Below, piece by piece: positions 34,467 to 45,578 of a stretch of 64,000 nucleotides of DNA (position 1 is its first letter; every line of letters starts with the position of its first letter). The notes under the pieces are model-generated. The model saw only the letters and a list, made by a program, of their open reading frames with translations. It did no database searches and was not told the origin of the DNA. The position numbers were made by a program, and so were the translations under genes. The stretch covers positions 43,345,348-43,409,347 of the forward strand of contig OZ020268.1 in assembly GCA_963971225.1 (NCBI GenBank), read 5' to 3'. This DNA is from Melieria omissa. Its lineage: Eukaryota > Arthropoda > Insecta > Diptera > Ulidiidae.

Positions 34467-35741
34467 CGTGCTACCTTGGCGGAGAAGGAAGTCAACACCC
34501 TAAAGGATCAATTAAGCGACAGCACTGCAACAGACGTCGACGCTGCCATTGCCGCAGCAACAGAAACAACAGCAACCGTCATCGACAGCAACAACACCAC
34601 AGATACCACCACCACTAATATTGCAGCAACTCCAACAATCCCACCAAACAGCAAATTACTCTCACCAAGCGCCCTCAACACCTACAGCAACAACAACCTG
34701 AGCATCAATAACTTCAACAATAACAACACGAAACTGTTGAGCAGTGTTGCCGCTGCCATCACGCTACATCAGAACGGTGGAAATCTGCTGGCCACCACAC
34801 CGTCGCCGTCGCCCCCACCACTCGCCGAAGTGGTGGGCCACACCAGCAGCACCACCAACAACAACAACAACAACAACAATAGTGTTGTAAACGCCCTAAA
34901 CGGCGTCAACGGTTGCCTCAATCCGAAATTGTTCTTCAACCACGCGCAACAAATGATGATGGAGGCGGCCGCGGCTGCTGCTGCCGCCGCTGCAGCAGCT
35001 GCTGTCCAACAGCAGCAATCACCGCTGCACTCGCCCATGCAGCACGAGGCGAGCGGTGGCGGCGGTGACGACGAAGAGGGCGCCACGGCCCCCGCCGCCA
35101 CCGTTTCGGTCACATCGCCGGTCGATGCGAGCAAATTGATCACCAGCCTCACCGCCGAAATGAACATTGGCAATCTGGTGAAACGACACCAGCAACAGCA
35201 GCACAAACGTCAGCAGCGCAGTGCCAACAGCGACGACGATGAGGAGGAGGACGACGACGAGTGCGAGGAGCGCGCCGATTCGGCGGCGGATCGCGACGAG
35301 CGCGATGCGTTGACGGCGCGCCAGTTGGCCGAGGGCGTTCGGGCCAGCGCCGATGAAAGGGACGGGCCAGCCGCTCGTGCCACTGCTAATTGTGGTAAAA
35401 GAACTGATGATACTAGCGTAAATGTTAGCGGTAGCGATAGCAATAATAGTTGTAGTATTAGCAAAAATAACGGCAGTGCGAAGCTGAACTGTACCAGCGC
35501 AGCGACCGCAACGCACGCGAGCGTAAGTGAGTCCAAAGTGGACGGCAGCGATGGCGGCGAGGAGGAGCGCCAACAGAGCGCCGAACGCGTTGAGAGACGC
35601 CACCGGGAAATGGAGTCGAATGGCGATGGGGACGAGGAGACGAAGGCTGAAAGTGCTGAGAGTGGGAGAAACGATGTGACCACCAGTAACAAAGCAACAA
35701 CAAACAATCACGCTGAACTAGTAGCTGCCAAAGATAAAGAG
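34467..35741 (+). CDS. ct: internal exon of homeobox gene cut (425 codons, N-terminal low-complexity region)
   Basis: Cut is a nuclear homeodomain transcription factor (CUX/CDP family) that specifies external sense organs, wing margin, Malpighian tubules and other tissues in flies. The match rests on islands also found in Drosophila Cut: RATLAEKEVNTLKDQLS (residues 1-17), LLSSVAAAITLHQNGGNLL (90-108), SPSPPPLAE, LNPKLFFNHAQQMMME (151-166), QQQQSPLHSP, VNVSGSDSNNSCS (318-330) and LVAAKDKE at the end. Between them lie an Asn run (from 131), a 13-Ala run (167-179) and acidic DDDEEEDDDE (256-265). These linkers differ from Drosophila, as expected for unconstrained sequence. No frameshift or stop occurs. 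Both ends are phase 0. The coiled-coil continuation, CUT repeats and homeodomain must lie beyond the window. Overlapping antisense frames are shadows. Confidence 0.95.
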
Positions 35742-35750
35742 GTGAGTGCG
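35742..35750 (+). promoter_or_regulatory. ct: 5' splice site of the cut exon
   Basis: The sequence AAAGAG|GTGAGTGCG gives a strong donor at 35742 after codon GAG. In Drosophila Cut the AAKDKE stretch is likewise followed by the coiled coil (IKALLDEL). The frame running on here (VSALKNCKAL, stop at 35772-35774) departs from that, which supports splicing at this point. Confidence 0.9.
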
Positions 35751-38700
35751 CTAAAAAATTGTAAAGCATTATAAATTATATCGAGTCACACATTTTCCGA
35801 GCAATGTTGAATCGATCAGTCCTTGCTGATCCTGATCCTTATGACTGTATGACTGTAGCATCGATCCAAAATATATAAACATAAGTATAGCTAAGACGAC
35901 TAGAAGGAAGAGGTGTTCCAACAAAAATTCGCAGCTTGTTGTGACGCCTTCGAACCCCTTTCAAACACACACACACACTTGTTACGAGTGCAAGACAATT
36001 GGCAGTGGGGCGCGAAAATCACACTTGCCGAACACTTCAGGCGCCTGTCAATGCTTCAATTTGTTGCGAGCATTGTACGAATCAACTGTAATTGATATGC
36101 TGATCACTTTGAAAGGTGCAAAGCTTCCACACCCGGCCAAGTTGGAAAAGGACCGAAACGGCTCCTTGGCTTCCTTGCTCACCTTTGTGACTTTCTCTCT
36201 GGTTCAATGAATTGTAAAACGTTAAGATAGACCACAGACAGACGCTGCAATCCAGCCAGCCGTGGTCTCGCCAGCGTCGCGCCGCCCGTTACGCGCAATT
36301 GGAAAGCACTTTTTTCGCTCGACTCCAACTTCCGCGGCCAATATTGAAAGGTTTCCATTACAACGCAGCAGCCACACAAAACAAGCAAAAACAAGAGAGA
36401 AAGAGAGGGAAAAGGCAGCTGTAACCGGAAAAAGGCAAACAAAGGCGCTGCGTTGACCGTGCTTTCATTTTTATTCAAATTTTTTTTTTGCCATTTTTTG
36501 TCTTACGGACTTTTGACTTTGCATTTTTTCATGTCGCAGAACTTGGCGACGGTGTAAGCACAAAAAAGGGAAAAAGAGCCAACAAAAGCTGAAAACTTTT
36601 CTTGTGGGTTTTAACGCCCACAAGGCCAAAGAATTGCTGGGGGAATCTTTCCTTCCGTCCTCCGTAAAAGCGTATTTGTTTTTGTTTTTTTGCAATCTTT
36701 GTTTGAATGTAAATATGTAAAAAATGTTGCCAGTGAACGGCGTGCGGTGCTGGAAGGGGAAACCCAAAAAAGGATCTCATTATATTATTGACAAGACAAT
36801 TTTTACGCCTTCCATTGTTTGAAAGTTAGGCAATTTCGGTTTATTATTTGTTTACTTCTATCAATGCCCGCACACGGTTCCTTGTCATATTGCTGTGTTT
36901 TGTTGTTTTTATTTACTGTTTGTTGCAGTGTCGAAAAAAGGTTCGAGCGGTTGTTAAGCGTTTTTTAAACTGTTCAACTTTGATGGAATTACAATTCCTA
37001 TAGTCGGGATCGGGCTTTAGCTTTTTTTGGGGAGGAAAAGGGTTCAAAGTGCGTGCGAAGAGGCAGAAAATATTGGCAATGAGCGGAAGAGGGCGTAAGG
37101 GCACAAAAGTCGCAAAGTCAAATATCGTAATTCAAATCTGAACACAGCTTAAGTGGTGTCAATAATCCCGAAAGCAAACGTAGTCAAAAGAGTAGAAATA
37201 AATTATAATGTTAACACTCAAAAGGCTAATGACAGTCTAAAATTGTTGACTGTCTGAAACCAATATCCCGCATCTTATTGACCCATTAGAAGGAAAGTCC
37301 CTTCTGTCAATTTTTATTTTAACAAAATACATATATCACATGTCAAACATCTTGGAAGCACCGATTGCAAACGAGACCTACGTAAAAGTAATTTAATCTC
37401 ATATAGTAATTTAATAAGACTAAATCGCCACATCTATTAGAATGATATGGGAGATACTTGCAAACTAAAACATATTCAAAATTTTCTTGGGAGCATAGTA
37501 GCCCTAAAGTTCTTTAACATTCTAGTAAGGGACACATGAGACCAACAGATAACACCTAAGTTTGTTCCCACAACTTGTTTTTAACATGGTTTTTGCAAAA
37601 TGTTCACGCATCAAATCTTACGGCAAGACATCTTAATTCGCGTCACAGGGCGCACCCTCCCATTTCCCCTCGTTTTGCCGCCTACCACGGCACACCAGAT
37701 CCGCAAGCCCGCCACATTTTGTCAGCCTCACTCGAGGACTGGAGCGCTCTGACCTTCTGATTTGTTCGAAATGTCAAAAATGCCATTGATCTTGGGCGCG
37801 CTGGCATGAGATGCCGCGCCGCCACCGTTGCTGGCAGCCACTTATGCTGCTTTGCCATCGACATCAACAAGTACTCCACTTTAAAAATAAGACGCACGCA
37901 TCGCGCACCGCCCGTGGAAGCGGGAACCAGAGACTTCGCGCAGCACCAACGGCGGCTGAGTAGGCAGTCGAACAGACAGACCGACAGACCGCCAGAAATC
38001 TTGCTGCAGTTTTTTACACAATTTATCACTTTGGCTGTTGCGTTTTTAATGACTTCATATGCGCCTTGCCCGCTCTCGAGCCCCTCTCTGCCGGCCAGGC
38101 ACTTCATTTACGTTTTCCCTATTCGTGCTTATTTTCCACAGAGTCCACTGTTTCCCTCGGTGTTTTCAGTTTTCACACTCGCGCCGGCGTTTTAAATAAA
38201 TTACGCGCTTTGCGTTGGGGAAGTGGCAGGAGGAGGGAAGGGCGTGGGCCACTGCTTTGCTGATCTCTTTTAACACTCACACACACATGCGGAAAGTGCG
38301 GAAAACTGTAGCTGTTGGCGCTGACTTTGAGCGTTGGGCACACAAAAGAAGGAAGCGCGGGCGGGGAAGGAGAATGCGTTGGCTGCCAATGCGCTACTTA
38401 AGCTGCGTTAATTACACATGTTTGTTTTTTCCATTAATGTCATTTAACAATAACAAAAAACCAACAGCAATAACAAGCCATTAGTAATAAATTGCGGGAG
38501 TTGTTGGGGGATGCGAACGCAACAATGGTAACGAACGCAAATGTGATCGTCAAACACGCAACTGCTGCCCGTCTGGACGAGATCAATGCAGCATAGGATA
38601 GCAATGCCAACAACATTATCGCCACGACAACATGACAGAAATTATTTGATATGAGAAAACATATTCAATATTGGCGCTGCTCGAGTTCTTACTCCGGCCC

Positions 38701-40793
38701 ACTGTGCAACCAACTAAACGACTGCAGTTCACCACCGATGGTCTGTCACTTTAATAGATTTTATTGCTGCCGTTCGCTGCTGCGCTGGGCGTTCTTTGTT
38801 ATTATGGTTTAGGGTTGCCGCATTGCTATTTTTAGACCAAAATATTTGCCTTTTGAACTTTGCATTTACTGCACAACGCAGTCATGTGTCAGTGGCACGA
38901 AATGAATTGGGCAGAGGGAGACGCGAACGGAACGGGGCCAAACCGCAGATGTTTAACAGTTTTATGAAATTATGTTCAATTTTTCCTTGTTGATGTAATA
39001 AATTAAAGCTGCAAGGAAAATTGGAGGAAGGGCGTAAACTGCAGTGTAATGTGTGAGAAACTTGTTGGCGATGCTTTATCAGATTGCAGCAGCTATGAAT
39101 AATCAACACTTTTTCGAATCTTCTTCAAGTTCGAGTCAGATGGCAAAGCTTTCTGTATGTTGATTCGAAAGAAGGAAAGGATCTCAAAAATAAACTTGTT
39201 TTACGGAATAAGACAATATTTTTTTGAAGCCAGATCTGCCACAGATTTGCAGCTAACCTGCGTTCTAGGATGGGTTATAGATTGATGCCGTCTACACAAA
39301 TTTTTGCAAGCATGTTCGTCGATTACGACAAAATCTTTCCTATCGAACTATCATTGATGTCTCTTTGAATCCATTTTTTTTTTTGTTTTATTTTATTATT
39401 ATTATAATATATTATAAAAATCAATATATAGATAGATAGTTATAGATAGATATTATATTATAGATATAGATAGATATTATAAAAAATCAATATATTTTTA
39501 TATTATTTTTATTATTTATTATTTTTGTTTTATGCTTCCTGAATATTGTTAAACATCATCACTCAAAACCTAACCTGATAAGTCGTTCAAGCTCCACTCC
39601 ATCGCCAAAACAAAACCTCAATCATTTCCCAACAAAAAAGCAACAACAACGTACGAAAATGCTTTCCTATGCGTGGAAAATTCGCAAACCCGAAAACATA
39701 TTGAATGGAGGCATTATTCATACGGGTCCATTTTTTTGCTTTCTATTTCAATGAACGCATAACTGGCCAAAAATTATGCCATGCAAAATTTTGTTTGCCA
39801 ATTAAAAATCGCAAAACATTAACGTCAGCAGCGGCCTAAATGATCGTGTTTCGCTAAGCGATAAAATTATTTAATTATTCAATAATTTTAAAATGGTGCG
39901 TGGATTTCAAGAAAAGTCTTTAAATGTGCCCAACAAATTCCCTTTTTTATTATTGCCGCATGGAGCGCGACCGCTCTGCTTGAATTGAAAACAAGGCGAA
40001 TAAAAGAAATACGACTACAAAATCAACCAAACTAACCGCAGCGCCAGCCACTAAAATTATCAACAAAGTATTGAGCGCTCAAAAACATTCAGAATCGCCG
40101 CTTGGCTTCGGTCTGGATGGCACAATATTTATCAAACGGTTTTGTTTTTACGAAATCATTTCACATGTTTATCGAATTAACGTCAAACATATTTGAAATT
40201 ATCATCAAAGCGTCAATGCAAATGGCACTGCGGGGTGAGAAACCATGAAACAATTCCACAAATAATAATTTTTTGATACAATATATATAATGCACACACA
40301 CACACAGATTACATATTAACACGCTTCAGCAAATTCATTAACACTTCAAAAAAACTGTCTCACGCCATTGCGTAATCAATTGTTGTATGTGCTTGCGAGG
40401 CGCTTTGCACACAATTCAATTCGCAACGCACAGCGCGTGAAGTCATATGTTAGCGAAACAATGAGCATCAAAACAATAACAGCAACAAAAATAAAAACAA
40501 TAAGCAACAGTTGACCACAATAATGTTGAAATATCGTATTTGAACATTAAAATATGCTTTTAAAATCGACCGAAAAACCTAACTCTTTTCAAAATCGAAT
40601 GATGAAAATGTTAACGTACCCAGTAGAGAATGTCAAGAGTTGAAATAGAAGAAACAAGAAAGAAATTGTGAAAATGTCAGAAAATGAAGTTAGGAGGTTG
40701 TGGGAAAATGACTTTCACTCATTGACTCAAATCAAAAGACTTACTCGCATTCTTTCTGCTTTCATTCGTTCTCAATACCGATTATGGACTTCA
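35751..40793. other. intron sequence, no gene or transposon recognised
   Basis: Unique sequence with a few CA repeats (near 35966, 38275) and an AT/GATA-rich tract at 39360-39540. It directly follows the exon. No terminal repeats or domains were seen. Confidence 0.6.
39427..39478. repeat. GATA-type tetranucleotide repeat in AT-rich DNA
   Basis: Imperfect TAGATAGATAG and ATAGATAGATAT units, bracketed by two copies of ATTATAAAAA(A)TCAATATA (about 39411 and 39477). Confidence 0.8.
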
Positions 40794-40801
40794 TGTGCCT
40801 C

Positions 40802-40968
40802 CAGTGGCGGATTCAGGGGGGGGGGGGTTTTGGAGGTTGAACCCCCCCCCCCCCCCCGAAATATTAGGATCGACATTAAAACTACATACAAATTAAAAGA
40901 CAATTTATGAATATCAAAGGATTACTTTTTGAAACCCCCCCCGAAATATTTTTCTAAATCCGCCCCTG
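40802..40968 (+). mobile_element. hAT-type MITE (167 bp), copy 3
   Basis: The ends are CAGTGGCGGATTCAGG and AAATCCGCCCCTG. A perfect 8-bp target duplication, TGTGCCTC, lies at 40794-40801 and 40969-40976. Same orientation and core as copy 1. The extra length comes from expanded G and C homopolymers near the left end (runs of about 12 G and 15 C), which are likely slippage-prone and possibly assembly-affected. Confidence 0.94.
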
Positions 40969-41091
40969 TGTGCCTCAAAGCAGATATTTTGGATAAATAT
41001 TTATTGTGTCAACAACTATTGGAGATATGTTTATACATTTATTTGGTCCATACTTTATTTTAATAGATTACAAAATAAATTGATTTTTTAA

Positions 41092-41591
41092 CCCTTTTGC
41101 TATTTTGTTGTCATACGGCACATTGCTACTTTGTGGACGTCTGAATCAAGAATACATTTTTTGTTCGTTCTTAGAGTAGTTTGAAGATTTAGGATAAATA
41201 CAAAATTAATAAACTGAATAATAAGATTCAAAAAAGAGAAGTGTACACGTTTTTCTAATGGTATATCTTGAGTAAAGGAAGAAGAAGCATACAACTTTAT
41301 ATAACTTTTTAATTTGACGTTTTCTCTCAATTCAGATACTTTTTGTTTTTGATTTTGGCTGCAGTAAATGAAGAAATATTCAAATTTTCGTTATGCGTAA
41401 AAAGTTTTATGTTTAAGTAATTATTACAGCCACAACGATGTGGTTGTTCTCATAGAAAAACACTCTAAAATACAGGGTCCAAGTACAAAAATACATTTTT
41501 TTTTAATTTTGCTTGCATTATGAGCCATAGAAGCCTAAAACATTAATTTTAAAATTTTAACTTTCCCCAGTAAAAATCTCTAGCGAAAAGG
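41092..41591 (-). mobile_element. piggyBac-type MITE, family 1, copy 2
   Basis: 500 bp, flanked by TTAA at 41088-41091 and 41592-41595, with ends CCCTTTTGCTA and TAGCGAAAAGG. The interior is the reverse complement of the 22182-22820 copy (for example ATGGTATATCTTGAGTAAAG and CACAACGATGTGGTTG) but has only one unit of the block duplicated there. Non-coding. Confidence 0.9.
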
Positions 41592-41595
41592 TTAA

Positions 41596-44500
41596 AGAAG
41601 AAGTTAGCATACACACTGACAATTTGCCAACTTTGACTCCATTCGCACCTTCAAAATGTTTACGTTAAGAAATTCCTTCAAACATTTGTTTGAATGTCGA
41701 AATTCCATCGATAATTTTCCTACTGGGTGTGTTTTCAAGCGCACTTGCGACCACCGACTAAAGCAAAGCCAGCGCACATGAGGGCAAAGCGTACAATGTG
41801 GTTCAATTTATGTTGCTTTTTTTTTTGGTTTGTTTTTTGTTTTTTTGTTGCTGGTCGAGTTTAAGTTTGACTATTTGTCTAACTGCACAAGTGGGGAAAA
41901 AAGCAAAATAATATGTACAAACACACAAATGTATAACTAAATCAAAAGCCGGAAATCATATTGAAAATGTGCCGGATGTCATAGATATGCAGACACACAC
42001 ACATACACACACACACGCGCGAGCATACAATGAATTAGTGGCAAATACTGAACTGCGGCCAACTGCGGGTTGAAAGATAAAAATGCTCAACGAGAGAAAA
42101 AACTTACAGCCAATCGACAACGACCACAACAACAATAGCTGCAGCAACAACAACGACAGCAACTTGGCAAGTAAGCGGAAAAAACTGATATCAATAAAAT
42201 TTGAAATTTGAAGTTGAAGCCGTCATACGTCGACTATCGACGTCGCTGTCAATTATGACAGACGTGCGCGTTCGTAATATGAAAATTTAATTGCATGCAA
42301 CAAAAACGAAACCAAGTAATGAAATTAGACATAAAACTACCGCGTCCAATGCTGATTTTTATGTGCAATTACAAGTCAGTTTTTGTTGAATTGCAGCCAA
42401 AATAATTGGCATTAAAATAGGAGCACGGCAATGGGGAAGTGGAATAGAAGAGCAAGGGGGCGGGGCAATTATTGCAAAGTGCTCATTTATCGTTTGCATA
42501 ATGTGATTACGTCCGAGCAATCATTACGTGAATGCGATTATAGCGGCCAACAACGGCCAGTAAAATAACACATCTCAAAGCATTGAATTTGACTATTACT
42601 AAGATATGTATGTCTTGAGTGAAACTTTTAACAACTGCATATAAATTGCCATTGTTCGAAATAATTCGGAGCTTGTCTGCACCGTCTCTCCAGCTTCCTT
42701 CATCACAGGCCGCAACGTACTTGTGAACCTCTCGCGATTGATTGATTCTCCTGCTTCCTTATACTAACTTTTCATTAAATTTTCCTCTCTAATCAATCAA
42801 AGTTAAAATTTATTTCATGTATTCATTTTCATGACCAACGCCTGACAGAGCCTGAGATAAAGGAAACCCATTGATTTGAATCCAAGATGTAGTCAACTTT
42901 TTTCTTCAGTATAATTTTAGTAAAATTTCAAGCCCACTTTTGCAAAATGTATCGCCACTGTCACTACCCGCTAAAGTGCGCATTTGTCAAGCATTGCCAA
43001 ACCGTTCGCATTTGTGAAATTTTAAATCTTATTGAATTATGATTTGCCTAAAGACGTGGCTTGCGCCATTTTTCAGCGCTATTGGCAAAATTAATGCGTT
43101 ACAATTTGACGTTAATCTGTGCTAATTCTGTTTGCAATTTTTCACAAATGCTCAGACGCTGCCAGACCGATTTAAAAACGAAGCACAAACTCGCTCGCCA
43201 ACGACAAATTTTATTGAGAAATTATTTTGCCAAAAATAACCAAATGGATGTCTTCAACTTCAGAATGTATCAAACCACCACACCACAATAACAACAACAA
43301 CACCAACTGCCACATAAGCACCATTGCAAAATGTTGCACATGTTGCAGCCACTTTAGACACATTTGTGTGTGAGTGTGCAACTTATTGGCAATGCGATAA
43401 TTAATCAAAATAAAGAAACGCCAAAAAATGCCTGGGTTTGCTTCTTTTTGTCGCACAAAACTGTCTGGCTCGGTGCAGCCGCCCTCCGGTCCGAGCTCCG
43501 CCGCTTTCCGAACGTTTTTGCTTTGGCTGCCAAACGTACCGAGCCGAGCGTCGGTCTTCTCGTCCGTCGCCGTCATTATAAATTTCTAATAATCTATTTT
43601 ATTGCGGCAACGACTGCCACCGCCAACGTCACCACACTTTACAATAACAAATCTGCAACATATGCACAGCATGCGCAGGCAAACTCACACACACACACAC
43701 TTGCAATTAAAATATCGCATGCGATTTTATGCATTTGGAATATTTAACAAAACCGTATTTTCTCAAGCAGCGTCTGCCGTCGCTGTTGCTGTTGTTGTTA
43801 TTATTGTTATTGTTGTTTTTGTGCGACGGCTGTGACCAATCCACTTATCGCGTCGCGCTACTGCCACCTCCAGCGCGCTCCGCGGCCCCCGCTCCATGTG
43901 GCAAATGATAAATTTCGCATAATGCACTCGGCCTGACAGTCGAAAATCACTTACTCGATATTTGTTATTGGTTGGGTTGCTGTCGTCGTCACAACTGGCA
44001 ACTTGCAACACAGCCAGCGACAATATTTGCCGCGCAATTTGCCACATTCTCGCTTTCGTTCGCGCGCTCATACGCGTTCATTCGCTCGTTCGTTCTTTGG
44101 TTCGTCTGTTTATTTGTTTAGCTAAAATTTATTTGTTACACATGTTCATAAAATATGCGACAACAACGCGCCGTCTGCTGCACCGCCTTCTGACTGCCGC
44201 TGCAGGCCGTATCGCCGGTCGCTAATATTCGCATTTATTTGCCTGCGTCTATTTGATCGACAGCTGAAAATGTACGAGCGCATATTTTGCTCTTCCCTCT
44301 GCCACCCCTCTCCTTTCTGTGAGTGCGACATGTTTATTAGTCGACCGCGCGACACAAGTGTCAACCGCAAGTTTTTACGGCACTTGCATCAGCGAGCGTA
44401 CGGCGCTCCTAAGCGCCTAACGGGGCCGTGGGGCCAGCGCCGCAAATGGAAATTGATTTTTTAAGTGTTTCTTGGAAGTAAAAACAAAATTTCGCCGCAG

Positions 44501-45074
44501 CAATTGGCGTTTCCTCTGTGGCGCTGTGAGCTTGAGGGGAGGACGAGAAGGGGGATGTTGCAGCAGGCAAGTTCAGTGCATCTCAAATGATTTATGAGCT
44601 GCAGTAATTAGCGTGGCTGAGATTTTTGATGGATCGGAAGTGACAAACATGGTCCACAATGCTGGCGCACTTTTAAAAATACAAAATACGAGGCCACATT
44701 GTGAAGAGTTGGATTTTAGCTTAGAAGGCCATCGTATTGTTGTTTAAGAACTTTGTTATTATTTTTTATTTAATTAAAACTACACTTAACGAGTAGTTTT
44801 TATTCTTGATGCACAATAAATAAACATTTGATTAGAATTACTTATCAATTTTAATAAGTAAAAAAAAATAAATTAATTCGAATAACTAATTAAGACATTA
44901 GCTTTAAAAGGCTTCAAAAACAACTGAACAAGTAAGAATACAAGTTAAAAGAAAGAATAATACAAACCCCTACCACAACTAATTCATATAATTTATTCAA
45001 AAAACAAAAACAACAAAACAACATCGCATTTCTTAGCTTTAACTATAACCTTTCTAACTAGTAAAAATAAATAT
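41596..45074. other. intron sequence, no gene seen
   Basis: CA repeats (41993-42016, 43689-43701) and CAA clusters are present. GC-richer sequence lies at 43440-44460, with domain-free frames on both strands. AT-rich sequence from 44740 leads into the next MITE. Confidence 0.6.
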
Positions 45075-45078
45075 TTAA

Positions 45079-45574
45079 CCCCTTCGACCCCAAAGTTGCC
45101 TGAGAGAAACTTCACCTATTTGTCATCTTATGGCAAAAGCTACGATTGATTTATGGGTTTAATTTAAGTAGGCACCAACAAATTAATATTGTTAGAAGTG
45201 AATTTAAAGCAAATTACAAACATTTTACTGTTATCGTCAGAACAATTTCCAATAATTTGCAGCGATATCAGGGAAAGTTTGAGTTTTAATTCAAGTCTAC
45301 GAATTGGGCTCGTTTGATCAAAACTCTGTTTCTTAAATAATGGTAAATTAAAATCAAAAACTGATAGTTTTGTATTTTTAAATAAATATTAAAAAATGTT
45401 TCTGTAATTAAAACATATTGATACAAAATGTATTTAACCCGTTTTAAGCTAAAATTTTTCAAAAGTAAACTAGCTCTAGAACTCTAACAAAGAAGCGTTT
45501 CGACTTCATGTTCCATAATTTAAATACTAAAAAAGTAATATCGAGACACAGGGTAAAATTCGGGGTCCAAAGGG
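45079..45574 (+). mobile_element. piggyBac-type MITE, family 2 (CCCYTTCGACCCC), copy 1, uninterrupted
   Basis: 496 bp, flanked by TTAA at 45075-45078 and 45575-45578, with ends CCCCTTCGACCCC and GGGGTCCAAAGGG. It aligns along its length with the copy at 52683-53510 (shared AAAGTTGCCTG, GCTACGATTGATTTATGGG, AACTAGCTCTAGAACTCTAA, GAGACACAGGGTAAAATTCG). It lacks the inner insertion found there, so it preserves an empty site. Confidence 0.93.
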
Positions 45575-45578
45575 TTAA

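Noticed and set aside
34769..35711. antisense open frames across the cut exon
   Set aside because: Shadows of the Ala, Asn and acidic codon runs of the real + strand exon. They have no independent features.
35742..35774. reading the cut frame through to the stop at 35772-35774
   Set aside because: A strong GTGAGT donor follows AAKDKE, and the read-through residues do not resemble Cut, which continues here with its coiled coil.
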